Positions 22,612-32,444 of a stretch of 64,000 bases of DNA are shown here, in pieces. The translations under genes were made by a program, and so were the position numbers. The stretch comes from Amblyomma americanum (Eukaryota > Arthropoda > Arachnida > Ixodida > Ixodidae): positions 79,716,324 through 79,780,323 of the forward strand of contig NC_135506.1 in assembly GCF_052857255.1 (NCBI RefSeq), given 5' to 3'. Under the pieces are notes generated by a model. That model had not been told where the DNA came from. It worked only from the letters and a program-made list of their open reading frames with translations, and did not search any database. The first letter of the stretch is position 1. Each line of letters starts with the position of its first letter.

Positions 22612-22770
22612 CATCAAAATTATTCCGGAGCCCTCCACTACTGCACCTCTCTCTTCCTTTATTCTTTCACTCCCTCCTTTATCGCTTCCCTTACTGCGCG
22701 GTTCTGGTGTCCAACGTTATATGAGACAGATACTGCGTCATTTCCTTTCCCCAAAAACCAATTTTTATTT
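22612..22770 (+). mobile_element. Long-form SINE, tail part
   Basis: It lacks the tRNA head. It starts near AAAATTATTCCGGAGCCCTC and continues through the pyrimidine-rich CTCCCTCCTTTATCG block to ATTTCCTTTCCCCAAAAACC, the typical end of the long SINE form. Confidence 0.85.
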
Positions 22771-22791
22771 TTACTGCGTTTTTATGGAGGA

Positions 22792-22807
22792 AGAGAGAGA
22801 GAGAGAG
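22792..22807. repeat. (GA)n microsatellite
   Basis: Eight GA-type dinucleotides directly after a SINE tail. Confidence 0.9.
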
Positions 22808-22941
22808 CATGAAAAGGAAACGCAGGGAGGTTAACCAGATGTGAGCCTCCGGTTTGCTACCCTACACTGGGGATGGGGGATAGGGGTTAGAAAGATGACA
22901 GAGAGGAAAACGCAAAAAAAAAGGAACGTGCACACATGGAG

Positions 22942-22964
22942 ACACACACACACACACACACACA
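22942..22964. repeat. (AC)n microsatellite
   Basis: About 11 uninterrupted AC units. Confidence 0.95.
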
Positions 22965-22994
22965 AGGCGTTCCAGTTAGTCTTTCTTTTATAGA

Positions 22995-23222
22995 GGAAAA
23001 ACGCAAGGGCGCCCGTGTGCTGTGCTATATCCGGAGGGGGGGGGGGGGGGTAGGGTTTAGATACCCAGGAGGTCTAAATTATTCCTGAGCCCTCCACTAC
23101 GGCACCGCTTTCTTCCTTTCTTCTTTCCCTACCTCCTTTATCTCTTCCCTTACGGCGTGGTTCTGGTGTTCAATGAAATATCACAGATAGATACTGCGCC
23201 ATTTCTTTTCCCCAAAACTAAA
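22995..23222 (+). mobile_element. Long-form SINE with internal G run
   Basis: The tRNA head is missing. It begins at ACGCAAGGGCGCCCGTG, is interrupted by a 15-base G run at 23036-23050, and continues with CCTGAGCCCTCCACTACGG to ATTTCTTTTCCCCAAAAC. It forms an inverted pair with the next SINE, tail to tail. Confidence 0.8.
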
Positions 23223-23244
23223 TTATTATTAATATTATAATAAT

Positions 23245-23512
23245 TGTTTTTTGGGGGGAAGTAAATGGCGCAGTATCTGTCTCATATATTATTGGACACC
23301 CGAACGGCGCCGTAAGGGAAGGGATAAAGGAGGGAGTTAAAGAAGAAAGGAAGAGATCGGTGCCGTAGTGGAGGGCTCCGGAATAATTTCGACCGCCTGG
23401 GGATCTTCAACGTGCACTGACATCGCACAGCACACGGGCGCGTTAGCGTTGCGCCTCCATCTAAAGAAACGCAGTCGCCGCGGTCGGGTTGGAACCCGGG
23501 AGCCGAACCCTT
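23245..23512 (-). mobile_element. Long-form SINE (minus), inverted partner
   Basis: Reads in reverse from the tail (TTTTTTGGGGGGAAG) to a B box within GTCGGGTTGGAACCCGGGA. The A-box half of the tRNA head is not clear. Only a short A+T-rich spacer separates it from the plus copy, so the two can pair over about 150 bases. Confidence 0.85.
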
Positions 23513-25342
23513 TTTGCGGCTTCTTGCTCTTCCCCCGTGTTACTCAGAACTGAAGCTCGAGGTAGTTCACCGAAAGGTATCGCGCTTATTGCTGGGCGTT
23601 GCCACTTGGAGCTGCAAATGACTGTGTGAAGCTGCAGCCACAGCGTTGCTCCTACCTTCCTCGCAGCGCCTGTAGTACAGCCTTTCGTCACTGCTTCTGC
23701 GACTTGTCGAAACAGCGGCTAGAAGGCCCCTGCTGCGCTGTTTACACATTGTGAACAAAATTATAGAGATGAGGTTTGAACTCTCCATGACAATCGCGAC
23801 CACACCGAGCGGCGCTGTGCGGAATTAGAGCATACATACCACGACTACCTGCGGATATACACACATGACTGAGTTAACAAAGAAGCACGCAATTTGACGC
23901 CAGCATTTTTAATGCCTGAATAGGACAAGAGGGATCTGAACGTTTTATTGACCTAGTGCCATCCACGCACGAGGAAATGATATTTAATCAACTCCTGTGC
24001 CAATATGTATTTCTCTTCTAGACAGTGTAGGTAGGGAGTACGGTATTTACTCGCCCGGTGCTAAACGCAATCAATATTAAAGGCAAGCAAGCAGAGGTGA
24101 TAATCACCGACTCCGAGCGAGCAGTTGAGCGCCTTTGAAAGCCTGCAGAAAACGCCACGATTCTCTCTCTGGGACCACATCATGTTTCAGAAGCTGGAAT
24201 AAACGTTGACGTTCAATCGGTCCCGTCACACATCGCGGAACGAGAGAGCTGACGGTCTCGCCAGTTTGGCCCATACTTAAAAGGCGCCTCTGACTCTGGC
24301 GAACGATCATAGGCAGCACTGCGTTGCTGTAATTCGCAGCCATTTTGTGTCCTTCTCGCCAAACATCTCACACCTTTCAGCTGTCGAGCCTCGGACTTCG
24401 CTGTTCTGGCTACGCACAGAAGCTCATGGACGACAGCCTGGTTACGCAAAGTAGGCCTCCTCGCGTCCTCGATTTGCACTGTGCCAAGTTCAAGCAGACC
24501 AAGGACGCATCTTGTAGAAATGTACCAAGTGAAAGAACGCACGAAATAAAAGGGACCTACTGTCTTTGCCAAAAGTAGCCAGCCTACGTGGTTTGCTTCA
24601 TGTATTCGAGTGCTTGCGGCTTACCTAAACATCAAGAGGTCTTGAAAAGTGAGACAAAGGTTTTGCCTTTGATTACCGAGATTTATAGCTTGAGAGGAGG
24701 GATAAGTGCTACATTACACTTCACGACTGAGAAACAGACCACGCAGCCCGGTCGAGGTACTCGCAGCAGTACAGAGAATTTTACTTGACTTCCTGGGTTT
24801 AGTCAGTACTGTGTGTATGAACTCCGCTAAGTACCTTTTTCCCCTCTCTCTTTTTGTCTTCTCGCCATGGAGAGTATTTGAGCGCGCGAATGCCCAGTGG
24901 TAAGAAAAACATGGCTTCTTTATTCTTGAAACAAAATTGGTCGTGTTGCAGATTTAATGAAGCCGCGTGCAATATTTTAAACAGAAAATGAATAAAGTTG
25001 TTTTAAAAGAGTGTGGACAGCGTCCCACAAATGAAGCGCACTTATTAATTCGGCGTTCGTAGCGCTTGCAGCCTACTAACTACAGACGCTGTTTCCTACA
25101 CAGCAGGCAGCTGCTGAGGCGGGAGACGCACATCGATTTCATCGCTGGAATAGAAAGAATTCTAAAACCTTAAACTGCAGAGTTGTAGACCATGACGACA
25201 AACTAGACACCGTGGCGTTTTTTGTTTTCGTCATTTTGACGATTATCGCTCTTTGAAGGCATCGAAGATTGACCAATCCGCGAGGAGAGACGACGAAGAA
25301 GCTGTGACGTCGATGCCGCGTGGCGCGTGCCAGCCAAGGAGG
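23513..25342. other. No recognised gene
   Basis: About 1.8 kb with no domain or repeat that I recognise. A 119-codon minus-strand frame (24213-24572) has no known motif; a short resemblance to a frame near 16450 suggests an old shared repeat. Confidence 0.4.
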
Positions 25343-25350
25343 CTATATAA
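25343..25350 (+). promoter_or_regulatory. Candidate TATA box
   Basis: CTATATAA lies about 325 bases upstream of a strong GAG/GTGAGC donor-like site at 25673/25674. A start near 25373 would give a first exon of about 300 bases. This rests on spacing and motif only. Confidence 0.3.
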
Positions 25351-25372
25351 CAGCACAACATTCGAACGCCTC

Positions 25373-25673
25373 AGACGAACCACAGCGGGTCTACGTGTAG
25401 GATGCAAGCAGCCACGGCTCTCGTGGAACGTAGGTGCTCCGGAGATGTACGAGGCTGCGAATCCTGGCTGCTCGGACCAGACAGGGCCTCCCAGTTCCTA
25501 TGCAGGTGGTCGCGGGGGACTCGGCCTCTACCGCGTTGCGGCCCTTTGCTGCTTCGATGCCTGCGCTTCCGCTGGCATCGATGCAACCTAAGCAGCCCAA
25601 GCGACACGGACCACGCCATCACCTGCCTGGCTGCACCCAACACTGAGGGCAGCGTCTCTCGCTGAATTCTGAG
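25373..25673 (+). other. Candidate first exon ending at GTGAGC
   Basis: A moderately G+C-rich block between a TATA-like string and a good donor (CTGAG followed by GTGAGC). Three frames are partly open, up to 112 codons, but none shows a known domain. It lies on the same strand as, and upstream of, the exon-like series at 35.6-62 kb. It could be the first exon of that unit, part of an LTR-type element, or chance. Confidence 0.25.
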
Positions 25674-26166
25674 GTGAGCATAAACTGCTGCAAGCACGTT
25701 GCTGCATCTGGCGCAGGTTTTTATTTTCTGTGCATAGCTGAGAGTGATTTCGTGTGGTCCTTCGGATATTCGATCTGCATCTCGCGCCTCATAGTCTTCT
25801 GTCTTGTCTACCATTTCTTTTTCTGTGCTTCCTTTCCACGCATTCCGGTGGGCAATCATGCCAAAATTGTCGTTTTATCGCACGTTAGAAGTTTGTAACG
25901 GCTGGCTAATTGGCTGTGCGTATTTGAGAGTCCGCCCTAATTAGCCTAATATCTCTAAAATAGATCCTACGTGTAGGAACGCGGCGTAACGGTTTTAACG
26001 TCTCCGAGCTTCGCATGAGCAGTGAGGGGCACAGTAGCGGCGGCCCTCGGATTTAGACCATCGATGGTCCTTCAACGTTGAGTCACACGGGTGCCCGTGT
26101 GTGCCTTAGGATGAACCACCGTAGCCCTTTGGAACAGAGGGGACAAGAAAAAGGGAGGGCACTGCC

Positions 26167-26296
26167 GAGCCAGGTATCGAGCGCGTCCTGTCGAGCCAAA
26201 TAGCGAGCGCGTGCTGCAGAGCCAGGTAAATAGCGCGTGCTCTCGAGCCACGTATCGAGCGCGTGCTCTCGAGCCAGGTAGCGAGCGCGTGCTGCC
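26167..26296. repeat. 26-bp minisatellite, five units
   Basis: Units begin GAGCCAGGTA and contain GAGCGCGTGCT, repeated five times with few differences. On the minus strand, 78 bp (three units) gives a 26-residue repeat in a 170-codon frame (26106-26618). That frame looks like a by-product of the repeat. Confidence 0.9.
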
Positions 26297-26589
26297 CAGC
26301 CAGACGCCGTTCGAATTTTGGGGCTGAGCAGCCGAGGTGTGCCGACTGTGCAAGGCTGCCTTTGTCTGTGGTCGCTTCCCAGGAGCCACCCGGCCGAGCC
26401 AACTGTTCGAGGTGTTCGAATCCGAGGACGCAGCTTTGGGAGCCAGCTAGCTTTTTCTTGCTGGTGGCGCTGAGCTGACCTTCCAGAAGCGAGCCAGGAC
26501 GACCCGACATTGTGCCTCTGGACTTAGCCCTATTCGAACAAAGCACCGACACCGTGACCCGAACGACCACCGTGGGACTTCCTGCGAAG
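26297..26589 (+). other. Candidate exon-like block ending at GTGAGC
   Basis: The block after the minisatellite ends at CTGCGAAG followed by GTGAGC (26590). No acceptor was found at its left side. It resembles the 25.4-25.7 kb block only in ending at a strong donor. Low confidence. Confidence 0.2.
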
Positions 26590-26819
26590 GTGAGCAGCAC
26601 CTTTATAATAGAGTTCATTTTTTGTCCCTTTCAGTGAATATTTTCTGTGTCCCGTAATTGGTTCGTAAACGTCTATTAGATCTGATAATAGTGGTTTGGT
26701 TCCATGGCGTGTAGCGCGTTCATGGGTCAGAGCTTCGCCACGAACATGAACTGCGTGTAGCAAGAAGGATTCGTATTCAACTGTAAGCGCCGTGGATTCG
26801 TTCGTGACGTACTCGCGGG

Positions 26820-27275
26820 CAATCACGGCATGGTTCCTTCCCTGCACCTCCTGGCAGCAGCCGTGTAACTTCGTCAGTCTTAGACGATCGCCTGGGTGGG
26901 AACGCGGCCTCGGGCGCGAGGCTCACGTGCGCCTGGCCTTGCCTTTAGTGGCTGCGGCGAGCATATTTGCCGATGTCAGCGCACGTTAAAGATCCCCATG
27001 TGGTCGATATTATTTTGAAGTTCTCCATTACAGCACTGCCCCGAAAGATGCAGGTTCGATCCCGGCCGCTTGGACGTATTTCGATGGAGGGGAAATTCTA
27101 GAGGCCCGTGTACTGCGCGATGTCAGTGCACGTCAAGGAACGCGGGTGGTCGAAATTTCCGGAGCCTTTCACTACGACGTCCCCCATAGCCTGTCGCTTT
27201 GGGACGTTAAACACCCATAAAGCAAACCAAACCTCTCTCTTCACTGCCACCCTCCTCCCTTTCCACACGACGGGG
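26820..27275 (+). repeat. 456-bp tandem duplication, unit 1
   Basis: It starts CAATCACGGCATGGTTCC and is followed directly by an almost identical 456-bp unit. I count three substitutions between the units (in GGCAGCAG, TGCCCCGAAAG and CATAGCCTG), so the event is recent or the assembly repeated the segment. Each unit contains a SINE composite. Confidence 0.95.
26975..27231 (+). mobile_element. SINE composite (unit 1)
   Basis: A long-form SINE piece (GTTAAAGATCCCCATGTGG to CATTACAGCACTG) is joined to a short-form SINE that lacks its A box but keeps the B box GGTTCGATCCCGGCC and ends CATAAAGCAAACC. It is either two nested insertions or a chimeric copy. Confidence 0.8.
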
Positions 27276-27731
27276 CAATCACGGCATGGTTCCTTCCCTG
27301 CACCTCCTGGCTGCAGCCGTGTAACTTCGTCAGTCTTAGACGATCGCCTGGGTGGGAACGCGGCCTCGGGCGCGAGGCTCACGTGCGCCTGGCCTTGCCT
27401 TTAGTGGCTGCGGCGAGCATATTTGCCGATGTCAGCGCACGTTAAAGATCCCCATGTGGTCGATATTATTTTGAAGTTCTCCATTACAGCACTGCCCTGA
27501 AAGATGCAGGTTCGATCCCGGCCGCTTGGACGTATTTCGATGGAGGGGAAATTCTAGAGGCCCGTGTACTGCGCGATGTCAGTGCACGTCAAGGAACGCG
27601 GGTGGTCGAAATTTCCGGAGCCTTTCACTACGACGTCCCCCATATCCTGTCGCTTTGGGACGTTAAACACCCATAAAGCAAACCAAACCTCTCTCTTCAC
27701 TGCCACCCTCCTCCCTTTCCACACGACGGGG
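27276..27731 (+). repeat. 456-bp tandem duplication, unit 2
   Basis: The second unit ends ACACGACGGGG before TTGAGGTG. Same length as unit 1 with about 99 percent identity by counting. Confidence 0.95.
27431..27687 (+). mobile_element. SINE composite (unit 2)
   Basis: The copy of the composite at 26975-27231 carried by the tandem duplication, not an independent insertion. Confidence 0.8.
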
Positions 27732-28301
27732 TTGAGGTGTGCACCAAGAAGTGTTACTGCGCCTTTCATTTTCCTGATAAGCGGTATTTTTGAGGCGTCG
27801 TTGAATGCGGCAAATGAGAGCGTTAGGTGGATGTGGACAATGCAAAACACAGTTGGTTGACGCCCTTTCAGAGTTTGACTTCGGGTGCGCACCTCACGTC
27901 TTTGCTCCGCGTCGCAGACGCGAACTTCGATTTCCCGGCGAGCCTGGCCTTTCCTATCGGCTCTTCGTTCTTGCGTGCTTTTGACGCTGCGAGCCAACAA
28001 CGCGGCAGCGGATATGCTGCTAAGCGAACGCTCTTGCCAGACTGCCGAGGCTCTGGCCTGTGCGTGTCGCCAAAGTGGCGCGTGGCCAGCTCAAGTTCCT
28101 GCACGACGCTGTTCCGCCTCAACCATGGCATTGGGCTCATATGACCCATAGTATGTCGACGCGCCGCGCAGCAGTGCATGTGTATTATGCGGCACTGCGT
28201 CGCTTTAGGCGCCTGCATCGAGAGTCTGCGATTGGCCGTCGACGTGAGTGCAGTGCGTACAGATTCTGTTATGTACGATGCCGTCCGGCATGTGTCATCT
28301 G
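27732..28301. other. No recognised gene
   Basis: G+C-rich DNA. A minus-strand frame of 199 codons (27868-28467) runs through here into the repeat on the right. It is Arg/Ser/Ala-rich with no motif I recognise and overlaps repeat DNA, so I do not call it a gene. Confidence 0.4.
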
Positions 28302-28682
28302 CGGATGACACGTCACTCAGCCGCCGCCGCCGCCGAAACAGAGCGCTCCCCTTTCTCTCTACGCCGGCGGCGTTTGTGTTCATTGGCGTTGACAAAGTTC
28401 TAGACTCCGATGATTTTGAGGAAAGGGAGGGAGCATGGTCGGCTCCTGGGGTGAGTGGACGCCTCAATCGCGCTTTGATGTACTACCTGGCGATGGTGAG
28501 AGGTCTGGGCTGCATGCATTAGCGCTGACAAAGTTCCGGCAGACACGCGGAACTGCAGCAATAGGTCTCAGTGTTCATTGGGTGACCATCCTCAAGCTGT
28601 CAGCCATCAATTTAACTGCCACCTGGCAGGGTGACAGGCTGCGCGCGCTGCCTATGCAGTGTGCAGAACGTGCTCTATGTTA
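28302..28682 (+). repeat. Unclassified interspersed repeat R, copy 1
   Basis: It contains GTTCATTGGCGTTGACAAAG, GATGATTTTGAGGAAAGG and GCCTCAATCGCGCTTTGATG, followed by GTTCATTGGGTGACC and GTGCAGAACG. The same strings in the same order occur at 31775-32245 and partly at 54847, 62115 and 63160. No coding capacity or terminal repeats are seen. Possibly a non-autonomous element of a family I cannot name. Confidence 0.75.
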
Positions 28683-28785
28683 GACGCCAAGCCGCATCTA
28701 CTTGCCTCGTACACCACAGGTTTCGATCTCTAACCAGGTACAGCAGTAGTTAAACCGAAGCTGATTTTTCCTTTGCTTGTTTCGG

Positions 28786-28931
28786 TGTATGGTTTATAGG
28801 GATTAACGTCCCGAAGTGACTTAAGGCTATGAGGGACTCCGTAGTGAAGGGCTACGAAAATTTCTACTACTTGGGGTTCTTTAACGTGCACTGACATCGC
28901 ACAGTACACGGGCCTCAAGAATTTCGTCTCT
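28786..28931 (-). mobile_element. SINE (minus), head-truncated
   Basis: Reverse short-form SINE from GGTTTATAGGGATTAACGTC to CACAGTACACGGGCC. The tRNA head is missing. It abuts the LINE-D fragment. Confidence 0.8.
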
Positions 28932-28936
28932 GTGGA

Positions 28937-29340
28937 TGTATAAGACTGGCCTATAGCGTTGTCACCATGGTGTTCAACGTGTGGTGTGTGTGGTGACATA
29001 GAACATTACCTCTTGTGCTGTACTTTGTGCAACGCGGAACGGGCTGTGTTATTCGGATCCCTCAAGAAGGCAGGAGTTCCTCACAGTTCTCTTCAGGACA
29101 TTGTTTTCCCGCGCGGGAGCCAGTCGAGTAGAAGGGATGCTTCTCGCCTTCTTCTACTTTACCTGCAGGACACGGATTTGGCCTCCACATGGTGACCTCA
29201 GGAGTGTCTATTTGGGTTTTTGCGGACAGTGTTTCTGTGATTCCTATTTAAGTGTCGCTACGGTGGAGCAATTGCCGGCAGCAGCTGCAAGGCTAATCCC
29301 ACCGGTAGTTTACAACCACTCAACTCAAACTCCATCGTAA
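28937..29340 (+). mobile_element. LINE-D: C-terminal ORF2 remnant with 3' UTR
   Basis: The frame at 28959-29195 has a Cys/His cluster (CSTCGVCGDIEHYLLCC), then VFPRGSQSSRRDASR and LLYLQDTDLAS, a tail known from arthropod RNase H or R1-like LINE ORF2 proteins. No RT or RNase H is present, so only the 3' end was copied. The following 150 bases, ending ACCACTCAACTCAAACTCC, look like the 3' UTR. The clade is not certain. Confidence 0.7.
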
Positions 29341-30014
29341 CTGACCGTCGGGGCCGGGACCTTGTCCACGATCTCCTTTCTACATATTTTTCATCACCAA
29401 CAGTTGAGTTGTCCACCAAGTGAGCAGTTACTGCGCAGTTTCTTTTCTTTAAAACCATTTTTGGGGCGTTCGCCGTTATGTGAGAACTGGGCTGCACACT
29501 ACTCTCTTGACATGGTTTGGAGTGATGCTCAGGTGCTGTCAAGATCATTTGTGCTTTTGGTACAAGGCTAATAGAAGTGGATTTGAGAGATGCTGAATCG
29601 GGGTTTGGCGGGGAGCTACTAAACAATATGCTCTATAAAGAATAGAACTATGTAGAGAAGGTTTCAGACTTCCCACATAGACGCCAGCGAGGAGTTCCTG
29701 GACCTTAGCGGTGGGTTCGGCCAGTCGGATGGTCTTCAGTTGAAAAATTGGCAGTGGCTTAGCTCAGCATTGCGAGGATACACGTAGCGAGAGCTGTAGT
29801 GCTCCACTGGTTACGCATGTTGTCGGGTTTGTTGTTGTGACTTAAATGTTAAGCATCGGAGCAGTATTCTGAGATACATTTTTATTTAATCAATTGTTTT
29901 GACAGAGAAAAACATTGCCCGATGATCGGTAAAGTAGCAGGCTGCTGTGTCAATGCTGCCTACACAGTATTTAGACTGGTTGCTTTCTTTCATATACACA
30001 AGGTCAGTCCTTCC
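29341..30014. other. No recognised gene
   Basis: I see nothing of known family here. A 122-codon minus frame at 29258-29626 lies partly in the LINE 3' UTR and has no motif. Confidence 0.4.
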
Positions 30015-30285
30015 GGCTCAGGCTGGAGTACCCAGATTCGAACCCGACCACGGCGGCTGCGTTTCGGCGGAGGCGAAACGCTAAGGCGCCCGTGCGCTGT
30101 GCGATGTCAGCGCATGTTAAAGATCCCCAGGTGGTCGAAATTATTCTGGAGCCCTCCACTACGGCACCTATTTCTTCCTTTCTTCTCTCAGTCCCTCCTT
30201 TATCTCTTCTCGTACGGCGCGGTTGGTGTCCGCCGATACAGTGAGACAGTTACTGCGCAATTTCCTTTCCCCCAAAACAACTTTT
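30015..30285 (+). mobile_element. Long-form SINE (plus)
   Basis: B box GATTCGAACCCGACC near 30034, then GCGATGTCAGCGCATGTTAA, CCCAGGTGGTCGAAATTATT, the pyrimidine-rich block and the tail TTTCCTTTCCCCCAAAAC. The A-box part is weak. It forms an inverted pair with the next copy. Confidence 0.85.
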
Positions 30286-30390
30286 CATAAAACGCCGGTG
30301 CACTTTAATGCGTTCGTCTGAAGGGTAGGTGTGATCCATGGGACACCTGCCGTAGAGACCGACACCGCGGATCGCGGCCGTGAGGATAAA

Positions 30391-30496
30391 TTTGTTTTTG
30401 GGGAAAGCAAATGGCGCAGTATCTGTCTCGCATATCGGCGGACACCTGAACAGCGCCATAAGGGAAGGGATAAAGTAGGGACTCCGGAAGAAAGAG
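30391..30496 (-). mobile_element. Long-form SINE tail (minus)
   Basis: Starts TTTGTTTTTGGGGAAAG and runs through CGGCGGACACCTGAACAGC to AAAGTAGGGACTCC, where it is cut. About 105 bases separate it from the plus copy to its left. Confidence 0.8.
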
Positions 30497-31027
30497 CGGC
30501 GACGAAGCGCGCGGCGCACCCAGTCCTCCTCCCCGGTTGCCATGGTAACAGCGCATGCGCACAACTGGCCTCGCGTGTACCGCAGTGTAGCTCCCGCTAC
30601 AATATCCGGATCGGCGCTTAGGATCGAGTATGGTCGCCCTTTGGTCTAAAGATTTTACGCTTCCCTCAAAGGGAGCCTGATGGAATTCCCTGAGAATGGG
30701 ATTGATATGAGCTGTGGCTTTACATAGCTTACACTGGCTAGGGAACTGACCCGGGCAGTAGAGGCTGAACAAGGGGCTTGGAAATGAGTTGGTTTGCAAA
30801 CGACGCCAACTGGCGACCTGGCTCTTGTTTAAGGATGTATCAACTGGAAAGTATTCAACCCGCACTCTTCTATAGCGTTGTGTGATCTCTCTCACATTAT
30901 AGCGGTCGCGCCCTGTGAAGCCCTCGGAGCACACTTGCGCACGCTAACCTCGCTGGGAACGAGGAGGCCCATGAAGTAGCTCGAGGACTTAGCTCCAATT
31001 AGCTCGAGGAAGTGCTTCGCACTAAAA
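30497..31027. other. No recognised gene
   Basis: A minus-strand frame of 209 codons (30305-30934) spans this stretch and both SINEs. It has no known domain and includes translated SINE sequence, so it is not called. Confidence 0.4.
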
Positions 31028-31425
31028 TTGTTTTGGGGAAAGGAAAGACGGAGCAACTATCTCAAATCTCGGTTGACACCTTAACCGCGCCGTGAGGGAG
31101 GGGAGGAAGATGGGAGTGGAAATTGGGGGGTTTTTGCGAACGGAAATTTAGTAGTAGATGTCTGTCATCTCGGCGGACACCTGAACCGCGCGGTAAGGGA
31201 AGGGATAAAGGAGTGAGTGAAAGAAGAAGCAAGAAAAGAGGTGCCATAGCGGATGGCTCTGGAATAATTTCGACCACCTGGGGAGCTTTAGCGTGCAGTG
31301 ATGTCGCTCAGCACACGGGCGCCTATGCGTTTTGCGTTCATCGAAACGCTGCCGCCGCGGTCGGGTTCGAGCCGGGGTACTCCGCTCAGTCATCGAGCGC
31401 CTTAACCACTGAGCCACCGCGGCGG
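31028..31425 (-). mobile_element. Long-form SINE (minus) with a second tail
   Basis: A full copy at about 31127-31425 ends in an intact head on the minus strand: B box in GGTCGGGTTCGAGCC near 31361 and A box in CCACTGAGCCACC near 31405. To its left a second, more diverged tail (31028-31120) repeats the GGTTGACACCTTAACCGCGC block. It is either an older SINE remnant or a duplicated tail. Confidence 0.85.
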
Positions 31426-31661
31426 GCAGGCAGTAGCGTCCACCTAAAAATTCAGGCAGTAATGCGGCTTTGTTTTTCTAAAGCGCAAGGGAGGTTGGTT
31501 TTGAGGAACGGGAAAGCGCATAAATCTTTCCCTGGATCTGTGGACACATCGCGGTGTGTAACGGTAGTGTCCGTCTGCAAAAAAACCGTGATTACTCTCA
31601 ATATTTCGTTCCTAGCAATGCTAAAGCACAAGCCATTTTAAAGCGACCGCTTTACTACTAC

Positions 31662-31702
31662 TATAGTGAACTAGAATATATAATATATTCTAGTTCACTA
31701 TA
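31662..31702. repeat. 41-nt palindrome
   Basis: TATAGTGAACTAGAATATAT pairs perfectly with the following ATATATTCTAGTTCACTATA around a single A. TACTAC strings flank it. No element is recognised around it. Confidence 0.95.
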
Positions 31703-31774
31703 ACTACTACCCTCCGTAGCTTCTTCGCCGTGTGCACGAATTTGACCTTGAACCGAGGAGAAACCACGTGACAG

Positions 31775-32245
31775 CTATGACGTCACTCAGCAAGCCGTCA
31801 CAGAAACCAAGCGCTCGCTTCTGTTTCGATAAGCCGACGGCTTTTATTGTGTTCATTGGCGTTGGCTTTGACGAAGTTCTAGACTGCGATGATTTTGAGG
31901 AAAGGAAGGGGCTTAACTGGCTCCCTGAGTCTGTAACGGTCGCTTGTATCTCGGTGGACACCCGAACCGGGCTGTAAGAGAAGGCTTAAAGGAGGGAGTG
32001 TAAAAAGAAAGAAAGAGATGGTGGAGGGACTAGCTGGGAATCTTTAACATTAAGTGACATCGCACAGCTTACGGGCGGCTTTTTGCGTTTCGCCCATTAT
32101 CGAAGCACGGCGATGTAGCTATAGGGCCCAGCGTTCATTGGGTGACCAACTTCTCTCAATCAACAATTGATTTAACTGCCACCTTCCAGGGTGGCAGTGT
32201 GAATGTGCTGCCTATCCAGTGTGCAGAACGCACTAAACGTTACAG
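31775..32245 (+). repeat. Interspersed repeat R, copy 2, split by a SINE
   Basis: It matches copy 1 from ATGACGTCACTCAGC through GTTCATTGGCGTTGGC and GATGATTTTGAGGAAAGG, breaks where a minus SINE enters (about 31942-32108), and resumes at CAGCGTTCATTGGGTGACC to GTGCAGAACGC. The SINE is therefore younger than this R copy. Confidence 0.75.
31942..32108 (-). mobile_element. Long-form SINE (minus) inside repeat R
   Basis: Runs from GTATCTCGGTGGACACCCGA through TTAAAGGAGGGAGTG and TAAGTGACATCGCACAGC to TGCGTTTCGCCCATTATCG. The tRNA head is missing. Confidence 0.75.
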
Positions 32246-32444
32246 AGGCCGAGCCGCTACCGCAGCTTTCGCTGTCTGCGGGTTCAGCAGTAGTCAAACC
32301 GCGTTTTTGATGTATTCACGGACAAAGTGAGCCAGCTGTGCGCCTTTAATTTCCTAAATCCAACGGAGTGTTTATACTGCGAGTAAGGCTAGACTGGGAA
32401 TTAGTTATTTGTTTTGTGCGGGCTGGCCGTAGTCAAAGGCAGCT

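Noticed and set aside
26106..26618. 170-codon minus-strand frame with internal peptide repeat
   Set aside because: Explained by the 26-bp minisatellite.
27868..28467. Minus-strand open frame of 199 codons
   Set aside because: Arg/Ser/Ala-rich, no domain, and its 5' part lies in repeat R. Most likely an open frame from high G+C.
30305..30934. Minus-strand open frame of 209 codons
   Set aside because: It translates through SINE sequence; no motif.
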